Positions 1 through 11,317 of a stretch of DNA of 64,000 bases are shown here, one piece after another; the first letter of the stretch is position 1, and each line of letters opens with the position of its first letter. The notes beneath the pieces are model-generated. The model saw only the letters and a list, made by a program, of their open reading frames with translations, was not told where the DNA came from and made no database searches. The translations under genes and the position numbers were made by a program. Origin of the DNA: Spirochaetaceae bacterium (GTDB taxonomy: Bacteria > Spirochaetota > Spirochaetia > DSM-27196 > SKKC01); assembly GCA_007694005.1 (NCBI GenBank), contig RECN01000071.1, positions 1 to 64,000 on the forward strand. The letters run 5' to 3'.

Positions 1-530
1 GCGTAATCACCGTGTATGAGGGGAACGTTGAGTTTCCAGCGGGCGCTTCGCGCATCGTAGCTTTTCATAAGAAACGCGCGGACAGCCGCGTCAGGGATGT
101 ATTCGGCAAGAACAGCATCCGCTGCCGAGCGACGATCCGGGGCTTCCTCCGAAACCGCCTGCATGCCTTCGAGTATGCGTGTATGACTCGGTTCGTAACG
201 AACCGGGCAGATATCGACCACGATAAGCGACCGAACGAGTTCGGGGTAATCGATGGCGAGGGCCATGGCGACCTTGCCGCCCATACTGTGCCCGATCAGA
301 TGTACCGGCTCGCGTTCGCCGAGAAACGCCGCAGTTTCGGACGCCATGACCGGATACTGCATCGACGTCCCGTGAGGCGAATCGCCGTGATTCGGCATAT
401 CCGGCAGAATTACGTGAAAATCCCGACTGAGCTCGCGAGCCGGTCTAAGCCAGTTGTCTCCGGATCCGAAAAGCCCGTGCAGGATGACCAGGGTGTCACC
501 GCTGCCGAGCTCCTGATAATGAAGCGTCAC
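1..530 (-). CDS. alpha/beta hydrolase, YbfF-type esterase (partial, runs off left edge)
   Basis: Reverse-strand translation from a GTG at 530 gives MTLHYQELGSGDTLVILHGLFGSGDNWLRPARELS...VHLIGHSMGGKVAMALA: HG oxyanion motif and GHSMGG nucleophile elbow. No stop before base 1. Confidence 0.8.
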   Translation of the reverse strand, partial: MTLHYQELGSGDTLVILHGLFGSGDNWLRPARELSRDFHVILPDMPNHGDSPHGTSMQYPVMASETAAFLGEREPVHLIGHSMGGKVAMALAIDYPELVRSLIVVDICPVRYEPSHTRILEGMQAVSEEAPDRRSAADAVLAEYIPDAAVRAFLMKSYDARSARWKLNVPLIHGDY

Positions 531-559
531 CTGGAACCTCGTTTCTGACCATCAGGCGA

Positions 560-1660
560 TCAGTGTTTCCTCCGCTTACGCGATCGGGTCTCACCCGGTC
601 GTACAGCCTGCGCGGCCTGCTTCTGCCGGCGAATTTCCTCTTTAAGCGCTTCTGTCTCGGCAGCGTCGACGATCACTTTCTCGCGGCCACGGTCAGCACC
701 ACCGTCTGATGATGCGACTGACTGCTTACCGGAAGCATCGGAGCTGACTTTCGAGTGGCTGCGTTTCTGCAGCGCAAGAAGCGCCGGCGATGCAACGCCG
801 ATCGACGAATAGGTACCGACTACGACTCCGACCATGAGGGCAAGCGCGAAGTCCTGAATGGTTCCCGTCGCAAACACAAAGATAGCGAGAACGGCAAGCA
901 GCGTGGTAACCGATGTGATCAGCGTTCGTGTCAGGCTCTGGGTGATACTCGTGTTGATGACGTGCACGAAACGGGTCCCACGCATCAGCGTTTCGTTCTC
1001 CCGTATTCGGTCAAAAATAACGATCGTATCGTTCAGGGAGTACCCGACGACCGTTAATACCGCCGCTACGGTCGCCGTGGAGACCTCGATCTGGAATGCA
1101 CCGATGAATCCGAGCAGGACAACAACGTCGTGGATAATGGGAAGAATCGAACTGATCGCGTACGCAAAACGGAACCGTATCCAGACATACGTGAGAATCA
1201 GAAGAAACGCGACCGTGGTGAGCCAGAAAGCCTGCTGGGCGAGAGTCGCGGAGAACTGCGGTCCGACCAGGGCCGATTCTTCTTCGATAATCGCGTTCGA
1301 TCCGAATCGTTCCCTAAGCACATCGAGAAGATCGTTCTGTACCGTCGCCGTGAAGTCCGCGTCGGTACCGTCATCGATCACACGGATACTGAAGCGTTGT
1401 TCTCCTTCGGTTCCGACTGACTGCACAGCTACCCCGTCTATTCCGCTCAGTGCCGAACGAACGTCCTGGAGTGTGGCCGAAGAAACGGATGGATCAATCG
1501 CGACCTGCTGCCGGAGCCCTGCCTGAAAATCCACACCAAGATTAAAACCGCCCTGAGCGACCGTGCCGGCGATACCGGCGACGATCACGAGCGCCGACAC
1601 GATCAGAAAGATGAATCGTGCCTTCAGAAAATCGATTGTTCGAGTCATTTGATACCCCAT
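560..1660 (-). CDS. secF: protein translocase subunit SecF
   Basis: ORF 366 aa; typical SecF membrane motifs (GVDFQAGL, YVWIRFRFAYAISSILPIIHDV, GYSLNDTIVIFDRIREN); follows secD. Confidence 0.95.
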   Translation of the reverse strand: MGYQMTRTIDFLKARFIFLIVSALVIVAGIAGTVAQGGFNLGVDFQAGLRQQVAIDPSVSSATLQDVRSALSGIDGVAVQSVGTEGEQRFSIRVIDDGTDADFTATVQNDLLDVLRERFGSNAIIEEESALVGPQFSATLAQQAFWLTTVAFLLILTYVWIRFRFAYAISSILPIIHDVVVLLGFIGAFQIEVSTATVAAVLTVVGYSLNDTIVIFDRIRENETLMRGTRFVHVINTSITQSLTRTLITSVTTLLAVLAIFVFATGTIQDFALALMVGVVVGTYSSIGVASPALLALQKRSHSKVSSDASGKQSVASSDGGADRGREKVIVDAAETEALKEEIRRQKQAAQAVRPGETRSRKRRKH

Positions 1661-3378
1661 CCGATGCTCAGCTTCGACCGTCCGAGAACATCCGTTGCAA
1701 AATCATACGCAAGCCTCGAGACGAACAGTGCCGTAAACATTGAGCTGACAATACCGACGGCCAGTGTGACGGCGAACCCCTGTATGGGTCCCGTACCAAG
1801 CTGACTCAAGAATATTGCCGCAATAAAGGTCGTCACGTTCGCGTCGAGAACGGAAGACAGTGCTTTCCCGAAACCCGCTGCCACGCTCGCCTTGGCGCTT
1901 TTACCGAGCCGGTATTCCTCTTTAATTCGTTCAAACACGATGACATTGGCGTCGACCGCCATACCGACCGTCAGGATAATACCTGCAATGCTGGTCAGCG
2001 TAAGCGTCAGGTTGAAGACCGACAGTATTGCCATGATGAAAAACAGATTCAGGAGCAGTATCAGATCCGCCAGAAGTCCTGCACCTTTGTAATACAGGGC
2101 CATGAAGAGCACGACCAGACTGAAACCGAGAATGATCGCCTGTAACCCTGACTGAATCGCATCCTCGCCGAGGGACGCCCCGACGACCTGCTGATTCTGA
2201 ACGCGCAGGTCGATAGGAAGCGCTGCGGTACGAAGCACTCGTGCCAGATCGTTCGCCTCGTCGAAGTTGAATCCACCGTCGATACGAACCTGGCCAGTCG
2301 GAATTTCTTCGCGGATATTCGCGTAGGCTCTCACGTTCCTGTCCATGACAATCGCCATGGAGTTACCGACGTTGTCGCGTGTCAGCCGGCGAAACAGGTT
2401 CGCTCCCTGACCGTCAAGAACAAAGTTTACCACCGGTTGCTGTGTGATCTGATCACGACCAACCTGCGCCTCGGAAATGTAGGCCCCGTCAAGCCCGAAC
2501 TCTTCCAGATCGTCGTAAATCGCGATGTAGCGCACAAACTGGTCAAGCCCGTACTGATCGCGCTGGACGTAAGGGCGCACGACGGTTCCGGCGGGAATAA
2601 AGTCCGGAAGCGAGTCCCGCTCCGGATTCCAACCCGGGTTCTGACGCTGCCACGCGATGAGTTCCTCAGTGGCATCGTCGTTCACGATGTGAAAGTTGAG
2701 GGAGCCCCGCCCCTGAAGGAAGGACTCTACCCTTCCCCGGTCATCGTCGCCGGGGATCTCGATGTTGATGAGATTTCCTTCCTGCCGCCTGATCTGCGGT
2801 TCGGTAACACCAAACTGGTCGATGCGGTTCCGGAGTATCTCGATGGCAAGGTCGACTGCATCGTCAAGCTCGTCATCGGTCGGCGTACGGCCGAGTCGCT
2901 CCGCGAGACTATCAGCGTCGGCACTCAGCGTCACACTGACACCGCCCGAAAGATCAAGACCAAGCTCGATAATCCTGTTTCGCATCGATCTGAGACGCTG
3001 CACGTAGTCCCGGTGGTACGATTCGATCGCCTCAAACGCACGCGCCTCGGAGGTGAAGCTCGCAAGCGCTTCCCGTGCGGTCCAGCGATCCGGCTGATCC
3101 GCCCCCAGAGCGCGTCGATTGGCCCGGGCAAGCTCGATGACGTACTCGTACTGCGCGGGAACATCGGCGTCTGCGTCCGATCGGACCGCTTCCGCGAGAC
3201 CCTGCAGCGCCGCACGTGCATTACCTTGTGCATACTGCTGTATCTCTATGCGACTGCTTGCAGCGAGCGTCTGCTCTTCATCGGACAGAACAAAGTACCA
3301 CCGGATGGTCGGAGACAAAAAAACTCCGCCAACGACGACGAAGAAGAGAACAATCAAAAATCTAAATCGCTTACTCAT
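1645..3378 (-). CDS. secD: protein translocase subunit SecD
   Basis: ORF 577 aa; GLDLSGGVSVTL, ILRNRIDQFGVTEPQI, GMAVDANVIVFERIKEE motifs; overlaps secF by 16 bp. Confidence 0.95.
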   Translation of the reverse strand: MSKRFRFLIVLFFVVVGGVFLSPTIRWYFVLSDEEQTLAASSRIEIQQYAQGNARAALQGLAEAVRSDADADVPAQYEYVIELARANRRALGADQPDRWTAREALASFTSEARAFEAIESYHRDYVQRLRSMRNRIIELGLDLSGGVSVTLSADADSLAERLGRTPTDDELDDAVDLAIEILRNRIDQFGVTEPQIRRQEGNLINIEIPGDDDRGRVESFLQGRGSLNFHIVNDDATEELIAWQRQNPGWNPERDSLPDFIPAGTVVRPYVQRDQYGLDQFVRYIAIYDDLEEFGLDGAYISEAQVGRDQITQQPVVNFVLDGQGANLFRRLTRDNVGNSMAIVMDRNVRAYANIREEIPTGQVRIDGGFNFDEANDLARVLRTAALPIDLRVQNQQVVGASLGEDAIQSGLQAIILGFSLVVLFMALYYKGAGLLADLILLLNLFFIMAILSVFNLTLTLTSIAGIILTVGMAVDANVIVFERIKEEYRLGKSAKASVAAGFGKALSSVLDANVTTFIAAIFLSQLGTGPIQGFAVTLAVGIVSSMFTALFVSRLAYDFATDVLGRSKLSIGWGIK

Positions 3379-3472
3379 ACCTAGGTCACTCCAGACGAGC
3401 GTGAGGAATCAAACAGTTACCGACGGCACCGTGCGGGGCTTTGTCAGAAAACCTGGGGGAACGGGTTCCCGA

Positions 3473-3862
3473 TCAGGCCTCTGAATCGTCTTCCTGAGGA
3501 TCCGTTTCTACGTCTTTTTCTTTCGACGCTTTAATCTTGGGCTTCTTCTCGAGCAGGGAGCTGACCGCCGAGCGGGAAAGCTCAAGCTTGGTCGTGTCAT
3601 CTACCTTCACGACAACAGTATCGTCCTTGATACTCAGTATCGTACCACGAATACCACCAATGGTAGTAATTCGATCTCCCTTCTTCAGCGCATCGAGCAT
3701 TTTCTGCTGCTCTTTCTGCCGCTTGTTCTGCGGACGAATGATCAGTAGATACATGATCAGAAAAACGAGTCCGAAGGTTACAAGGGTGAACATGAGCTGC
3801 CCACCACCGGCTCCTGCAGGGGCTGCCTGCAACACCGGTAAACGTTGCCACATTAATTCCAT
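3473..3862 (-). CDS. yajC: preprotein translocase subunit YajC
   Basis: Single N-terminal TM, IIRPQNKRQKEQQKMLDALKKGDRITTIGGIRGTI motif; upstream of secDF. Confidence 0.93.
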   Translation of the reverse strand: MELMWQRLPVLQAAPAGAGGGQLMFTLVTFGLVFLIMYLLIIRPQNKRQKEQQKMLDALKKGDRITTIGGIRGTILSIKDDTVVVKVDDTTKLELSRSAVSSLLEKKPKIKASKEKDVETDPQEDDSEA

Positions 3863-3937
3863 AGGTGATTATCCTTGATTGGCCAAGATTTTAGACACGC
3901 TACCATAACGCCTTTTCAGGCGTCAAGTTACGCGACA

Positions 3938-4231
3938 TCAGACGAGCATGACCCTGTTCACGTTATCGGGAACCGTTGTGACACCAAACAGTCGTTTCAG
4001 CCGATCTACGCTCACCGGACCGAGGCCCGACACTGCTCCGAAACGCTCGCTGAACAACTGCAGCTCTGCCTCATCCCCGCTGTACAAAGCCGAACAGAAA
4101 GCCGCACGATGTAAACCTTCCCTGAACAGCTCATCGGTACCAAGACTGCCATACTGCTTTCGGGCTGTACGATCAACCATGGCAGTGCTGCCCTGATACC
4201 CGATGGTGAACACAAAATCTTCTCGTTTCAT
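3938..4231 (-). CDS. conserved hypothetical protein
   Basis: ORF trimmed to internal start MKREDFVFTIGYQGSTAMVDRTARKQYG...; the longer ORF start would run through the groL terminator hairpin. Confidence 0.55.
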   Translation of the reverse strand: MKREDFVFTIGYQGSTAMVDRTARKQYGSLGTDELFREGLHRAAFCSALYSGDEAELQLFSERFGAVSGLGPVSVDRLKRLFGVTTVPDNVNRVMLV

Positions 4232-4282
4232 ATCGCACCTGTATAATCGCAGGATACGAACGCTGTGTCGACCTGCGATCCG

Positions 4283-4317
4283 AAAAAAACGACGCCCGGC
4301 GTCTTGCCGGGCGCGTC
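4283..4317 (-). terminator. Rho-independent terminator downstream of groL
   Basis: Minus strand reads GACGCGCCCGGC-aaga-CGCCGGGCGTCGTTTTTTT: GC-rich stem followed by a T-run. Confidence 0.8.
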
Positions 4318-4374
4318 GCATACCCCGTCGTCGTATGACGACGGGCTTATACATCTATCGGTACACGGACGTTT

Positions 4375-6078
<1,704 letters not shown>

Positions 6079-6081
6079 TTA

Positions 6082-6108
6082 ACAGGCAACGTAAATTACG
6101 TTACCTGT
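6082..6108. promoter_or_regulatory. 27-bp near-perfect inverted repeat overlapping the putative groL promoter
   Basis: ACAGGcAACGTAAaTTACGTTaCCTGT: only one symmetric pair (c/a) is mismatched. On the minus strand it overlaps -35 TTGCCT, followed by 17 bp and -10 TACCAT. Confidence 0.7.
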
Positions 6109-6167
6109 CGTTGTGTAAAATACACGGAAACGCGTCGAGAATCAACACGAATTTGCAAAGGTGATGA

Positions 6168-7280
6168 TCAAAGTAATCCGGACGATTCAGCGGGCAGATG
6201 CACGGTAAAGGTCGTCCCTGTACCGGGAACGGTTTCGACGTCTATTCTGCCCGCATTCCGCTCGACGTATTCGGCCACAAGCACAAGCCCGAGCCCGGTA
6301 CCACTCTCTCCTCCCGTTCCTTTACGCTGAACCTTGCGATCGGACCGAAACAGGTAGGGCAGATCTTCTTCAGACACCCAGACGCCGGTATCCGCGACCG
6401 CGACACACACGCTGTCGCCTTCACGGCGGGAGGCTACCGAAACCGCACCTCCCGGCGGAGTGAACTTAACCGCGTTGTTGATCAGATTGCGAAACGCGCT
6501 TGAGATCATGTCCACGTCCGCGCGGGCGACGTGTGAGGGATGGACATCGCAGGTGAGCGTCACGCCTTTCTGCTCGGCAGCGGAGCTGAACAGATCGACG
6601 GCGGTTTCCACCACGCTGTGCAGATGCACAGGGGCGGGACGCGGCATCAGGAGCTGCTGCTGCAGCATGGCCCACTTCAGGAGGTTTTCGAGAAGGGCGA
6701 CGCCGCGGCCGGCGCTGCGATGCAACTCTGAGGCGATTTTCCTGAGTGTTTCGATATCGAGCTCCTCGGCACTTTCCTCGAGCAGACGCGAAGCCCCGAG
6801 AAAGCCGGTGAACGGCCCTCGTAGATCGTGGGCGATTATGGAAAAGAACCGGTCTTTCGTCGCATTCAGCTCTGCAAGCATTTCGCGCTGCTTCTTGATC
6901 GTGAGATGCGCTTCGACCCGGGCGAGAACCTCATCCTGCTGGAAAGGTTTGGTAATGTAGTCAACGCCTCCGGCTCTGAACCCCTCGATCTTGTCCTCGG
7001 TGGACGCAAGGGCGCTGATGAAAATCACCGGTACATCACGGGTTACCGGGTTCTCCTTGAGCCGACGGCAGATCTCAAAGCCGCTTATGTCAGGGAGCAT
7101 TACGTCGAGAAGGATCAGATCCGGGGTCTCATCTTCGACCAGAGGGATGACGGCCTTACCGTCCTGAGCGACAAGGACACGATAGCCCTTCCGATCGAGG
7201 TGATTGTAGAGCACGCCAAGGTTCGCCGAGTTATCGTCGACAATGAGCAAGCGCGCCGCTGCGCGATCTTCACGTTTCAT
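6168..7280 (-). CDS. response regulator receiver-histidine kinase hybrid (REC-HisKA-HATPase)
   Basis: REC domain (LIVDDNSANLGVLYNHL...DLILLDVMLPDISGFE), H-box FFSIIAHDLRGPFTGFLG, HATPase motifs GTGLGLVLVAEYVERN. Confidence 0.9.
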   Translation of the reverse strand: MKREDRAAARLLIVDDNSANLGVLYNHLDRKGYRVLVAQDGKAVIPLVEDETPDLILLDVMLPDISGFEICRRLKENPVTRDVPVIFISALASTEDKIEGFRAGGVDYITKPFQQDEVLARVEAHLTIKKQREMLAELNATKDRFFSIIAHDLRGPFTGFLGASRLLEESAEELDIETLRKIASELHRSAGRGVALLENLLKWAMLQQQLLMPRPAPVHLHSVVETAVDLFSSAAEQKGVTLTCDVHPSHVARADVDMISSAFRNLINNAVKFTPPGGAVSVASRREGDSVCVAVADTGVWVSEEDLPYLFRSDRKVQRKGTGGESGTGLGLVLVAEYVERNAGRIDVETVPGTGTTFTVHLPAESSGLL

Positions 7281-10200
7281 CTGATGCCTCCGGCAGCCGC
7301 TCTTCGATTGCCTTCAGTTTGAATCCGCGGGCGAGGCTCGTTAACGTTTCACAATACGGTGCGTACATCGGTTTCGACCCGGCAAGCGCTTCGCATGCAC
7401 CGATCACCTCGCGGATATCGCCGCGCCGAAGCGCGTGGGCAATGTCGGAGACCTCGTCCGGGCGTGGTACAGGGTCAGGTCCGTTTCGTTCAGCTTCACT
7501 CGAATCGTGGTCGGTGTTGTAGACGAATACGATGCTGAGGGTTTCGGCGATCAGACGCAGAACGCGATCCTTGTCGAGAGGGTGATCGAGGAAACCGGAG
7601 AAACCCACGCGAAGACACTCGTCGCGCAGCTGTGAGGACACGCTGCCGGAGCTGGCGATGGCCGGAATGTCTTTGAGCAGTTCGTTGTCCCGCAGCGAGA
7701 GGTAGGCTTCAAACCCGTTACCCCCGGGCATGACAACATCAATAATAATGAGATCAGGACGCCGGTCCTTCGCACACTCCACGAGCTCACCACCGTCTAT
7801 CGCCTCGTCAACCGTGAAACCGAGAGGAACCAGAAGATCGGTCAACAGCCTCCGGTTCGCCTCGACATCGTCCACGACCAGAATGTGCTTCGCATTGCCA
7901 ATGTATCCGGTGACATGAGCAAACGAAAGCCCGTGGTCGTCTCCATTGTTTCGACCGGACTGTGCATCCGCCTGCTCTTCGATCGCTCCCGGAAACGCCC
8001 GAAGGGGAAAGGCAACGTAAAACGTCGTTCCGCTGCCAACCGTACTCCGGACCGACACCGTTCCGCCGAGAAAGTCGACGAGGCGTTTCACGATGGCAAG
8101 CCCCAGTCCCGTGCCTTCGCCGTCAATCCGCGGTTTGTCTCCCTGTATGAACGGTGAGAAAATCTCTTCGAGTTCGTGCTCGGGTATACCAACACCGGTA
8201 TCGGTCACCGAGAACACAATGCTCTGCCCGTCAGCCGATTTCTGTGCAGCAACTCTGACCATGCCAGCCGGGGTAAACTTGACCGCGTTGGAGACAAGAT
8301 TCGTGAGAATCTGCTGCAGTTTCTTTTCATCAATAACAATGAGTTGTGGTAGCGCAGGGTCAATACCCTGCTCGAGGCGCAGACCTTTCTGCTGCGCCTG
8401 CACACGCACCATAGCCGTGAGCTCTGAGAGCAGACTGTCGACGTCGACCGCCGTATCGTGACGTTCGATGCGCTCAGCCTCAATGCGGCTGAGATCGAGC
8501 ACATCATTGAGCAGACCAAGCAGTCGATTACCGCTTGTCTCTATGACACCGACCGCCTCCCGGTATTCAGGGGCAAGGTCTTCATCTCTCACCAGTAGCT
8601 GTGCGTATCCGAGTATCCCGTTGAGCGGCGTTCGCAGATCATGGCTCATGTTCGCAAGAAACCGGCTTTTTGCCTGGTTCGCAGAGTCGGCATTAAGTCG
8701 TGCCGTGACCAGATCGGCGTTGATGGATCGCAACTCGTTGAAACTTGCAGCTATGTGTTCTGAAGCGTCGCGGAAATTATTAATGAGCACCTGCACTTCA
8801 CGTATTCCCGTCCTCGGCCAGGAGACCGGACGCTCCGATTCAAGGATGCGAGCCGGCAGACCGCTTGTTGTCCTGCTGAGCAGCCCGAGAGATTTCACCA
8901 TTGCAGTACCGAACACGCGCGAGAGCACGATCGTACCGAAGATCAGTGCAAACACCAGCGTAAGCGACTGTATGGAAAGCTCATTCAGAGACACCTGGTA
9001 TGGCGCAAGCGGCGCCGAAAGGACGAGCGTCCAGCCGGCGGCCTCTGAAAGGTCCCGCACCAGCAGGTAGCTGGAACTGTGCCACCGCTGCACCGCGGCA
9101 ACATCACGTGCGTAGTCGGGCACGTGCACGAACATAGACGCGTCCATCTCCGTCATGGTCCCGTAGCGCATGTAGCCGAGCGGATCATTCGCTTCGGTAT
9201 CGCGGTTCGTACTCACGAGCACCAGGTCACCCGGTCCTATGATGGTAGCATCCAGCCCCCAGGGTTCGACAATTCCCTCAAGCTGCCGCCTGATATTATC
9301 AAGACGCAGGGTTCCGAAGACGGTGCCCTCCCCCGGCGCATCGCCTCCCCAGGGAACCGCGACGGAGAGGCTTGGGACATCAAGGTGCTCGTAGACAAGA
9401 CTGGAAATGCCCAGACCCGTGTCGTCGAAGGAGGCTGTTACGGCGTCCAGATCGTGCGCCGAAAGCACGCGGCTGTTTGAATCGTCCACACCAGGATACA
9501 TGGCCTGAATCCGGTGACTGCTGTCGGCGATCCGCAAGCCGCTCACATCACTGAGCGCATCGCTTCCGAAACGAACAACCTGTGCGAGCGATTCCGGGCT
9601 GTGAGGGTGCTCGCTCCACGACCGGGCAACAGCCCCCAGAGCACGCGATATCCCTTCGATGCGATGATCGACCATGAGTTCAACCGCGTTTCCTATCGAC
9701 ACGAGGCGATCCTGAACCTCCTGCTCGGTGACCTGTAATGCCAGACGTGACTGAAGGGCAAATACCAGAAGAGCGGGTACGACGACAAAGCCCGTGATCG
9801 TGTACAGGATCGCGTCCCTGATCGAAACCGAGGCACGCTGCCTGCCCTGCATCACGACGTCGGAGGCTGACGGAAGCACTGCGATCACGACACCGGCGAT
9901 CAGCGCGTTCACCACGCCGTTGACGCCCTGCTTCAGCACGACGACCCACATGTTGGCCGGCGAAAGACGGAGAAGAAGCCCGTAGACGAGCAGGTTTGCG
10001 AGGAATCCGAGCGTAAGCCAGTACAGGGTGTCGATCATGAGCACGTTGTCCCCGCGCCTGCGGAGCAGGAAGCCGACGAAAGCCGCCTCGAGCGTAAAAA
10101 CGAGGACGGCGTAGGGCTGGTTCCAGAGAGCATAGGTGGGGAGGGCGATGACTGCCGCTGCGATCGTGCCTGGAAGAAAACCAAACAGATACACGATGAT

Positions 10201-10407
10201 CAGCGCGGCTATGCTGCCGAAAATCAGGTCAACGTTGAAAAACAGCTCAACGGTCAGCAGATTTCCGAGAAGACCTGCTCCGACAAGCAGGATGTAGGTG
10301 AGAACTGATTGAAGACGGCTGTTCCACGGATATCGCTGGCCGGCAGCGGGCTGTGAGCTCACGTACGGGAATATAACGCCCGAACACGTACACAGGAAAC
10401 CCGGCAC
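7270..10407 (-). CDS. membrane-anchored hybrid sensor histidine kinase (multi-TM N-terminus, extracytoplasmic sensor region, HisKA, HATPase, REC)
   Basis: Multiple N-terminal TM segments; SRFLANMSHDLRTPLNGILGYAQLL H-box; GEGTGLGLAIVKRLVDFLGG; C-terminal REC (ILVVDDVEANRRLL...DLIIIDVVMPGGNGFEAYLSLR). Overlaps the next kinase by 11 bp. Confidence 0.9.
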   Translation of the reverse strand: MPGFLCTCSGVIFPYVSSQPAAGQRYPWNSRLQSVLTYILLVGAGLLGNLLTVELFFNVDLIFGSIAALIIVYLFGFLPGTIAAAVIALPTYALWNQPYAVLVFTLEAAFVGFLLRRRGDNVLMIDTLYWLTLGFLANLLVYGLLLRLSPANMWVVVLKQGVNGVVNALIAGVVIAVLPSASDVVMQGRQRASVSIRDAILYTITGFVVVPALLVFALQSRLALQVTEQEVQDRLVSIGNAVELMVDHRIEGISRALGAVARSWSEHPHSPESLAQVVRFGSDALSDVSGLRIADSSHRIQAMYPGVDDSNSRVLSAHDLDAVTASFDDTGLGISSLVYEHLDVPSLSVAVPWGGDAPGEGTVFGTLRLDNIRRQLEGIVEPWGLDATIIGPGDLVLVSTNRDTEANDPLGYMRYGTMTEMDASMFVHVPDYARDVAAVQRWHSSSYLLVRDLSEAAGWTLVLSAPLAPYQVSLNELSIQSLTLVFALIFGTIVLSRVFGTAMVKSLGLLSRTTSGLPARILESERPVSWPRTGIREVQVLINNFRDASEHIAASFNELRSINADLVTARLNADSANQAKSRFLANMSHDLRTPLNGILGYAQLLVRDEDLAPEYREAVGVIETSGNRLLGLLNDVLDLSRIEAERIERHDTAVDVDSLLSELTAMVRVQAQQKGLRLEQGIDPALPQLIVIDEKKLQQILTNLVSNAVKFTPAGMVRVAAQKSADGQSIVFSVTDTGVGIPEHELEEIFSPFIQGDKPRIDGEGTGLGLAIVKRLVDFLGGTVSVRSTVGSGTTFYVAFPLRAFPGAIEEQADAQSGRNNGDDHGLSFAHVTGYIGNAKHILVVDDVEANRRLLTDLLVPLGFTVDEAIDGGELVECAKDRRPDLIIIDVVMPGGNGFEAYLSLRDNELLKDIPAIASSGSVSSQLRDECLRVGFSGFLDHPLDKDRVLRLIAETLSIVFVYNTDHDSSEAERNGPDPVPRPDEVSDIAHALRRGDIREVIGACEALAGSKPMYAPYCETLTSLARGFKLKAIEERLPEASDET

Positions 10408-10420
10408 ACAGGTATTTCAC

Positions 10421-11191
10421 TCAGAACGGGCTGCCTTCGAGTCGCCCGGCGTATACGCTCCGCCTGCCCGATTCCGTCTCCACGATGAGCCCTCCGACCT
10501 CATCGACGCCACAGACCCGCGCTTCTGCGGGCAGGGCATCCGGCATCCGGAACATGAAGCGCTTCCCCGCTCCGTAAAGGCATGCGTTCAGCTCCTCGTG
10601 AACCCGCGAGGTCTCTTCATCGACATAGCGCGCTATGTGCTCAAGCAGCAGTTTCAGTTCCGACTCATAGCTGCCGAGCCCCGACGCGCGGGCTTCGCGG
10701 AGGCTGACGGCAGCGCAGCCGGACGGCGAGGCGAACACGTTGACACCGACGCCGACGTGTAGGAGCCCCCCGCGCCATTCGCACAGAACCCCGGCGAGCT
10801 TGCTGGTGTCCACCATTACATCGTTCGGCCATTTTACCGTCGCCGATACACCGCGGGATGCCGCGTACGCGCGAACGGCCAGCCCGAACCTGATCGACGC
10901 GAAAGGCCAGTCAGCGGGACGGTCGATGACGACGGTCATGAGAACGGCTGCGTCGTCATCGGTCTCCCAGTGTCGTCCGTGCGTGCCCCGACCCGCGAGC
11001 TGTCTACCCGCAGCTGCCACAAGACCGTGCACCGGAGCCCCGGCTCCGGACCCAAGAAAGCGGCGGAGCACGGTCGGATCGCTGACCATGTCCATGGTCG
11101 ACGATACACGCGGATGGTAGACGACCGGCGCGTCGGACAGGGGATTCCGTATTGAAAGAACTCTGGCTGACTCGTACGTATCGTGATTCAT
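10421..11191 (-). CDS. birA: biotin--[acetyl-CoA-carboxylase] ligase
   Basis: AAAGRQLAGRGTHGRHWETDDDAAVLMTVVI and VKWPNDVMVDTSKLAGVLCEWRGGLLHVGVGVNV are BirA catalytic motifs; start trimmed to MNHDTYESAR. Confidence 0.85.
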   Translation of the reverse strand: MNHDTYESARVLSIRNPLSDAPVVYHPRVSSTMDMVSDPTVLRRFLGSGAGAPVHGLVAAAGRQLAGRGTHGRHWETDDDAAVLMTVVIDRPADWPFASIRFGLAVRAYAASRGVSATVKWPNDVMVDTSKLAGVLCEWRGGLLHVGVGVNVFASPSGCAAVSLREARASGLGSYESELKLLLEHIARYVDEETSRVHEELNACLYGAGKRFMFRMPDALPAEARVCGVDEVGGLIVETESGRRSVYAGRLEGSPF

Positions 11192-11227
11192 GGCGGATGC
11201 ATCACCCTTCAATAACACAATCGGTAC

Positions 11228-11256
11228 TTGCAAAAAAACCGATTCCAATGTAATTT
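11228..11256 (+). promoter_or_regulatory. putative sigma70-type promoter for the arg cluster
   Basis: TTGCAA - 17 bp - TAATTT upstream of argR. Confidence 0.5.
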
Positions 11257-11317
11257 TATACGATTATCTAAGCATTTATGCGTGTTTCATGCAATGCGTC
11301 CGACAGGCAGGTAGTCA

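Noticed and set aside
2437-3384. 315-aa + strand ORF
   Set aside because: Antisense to secD.
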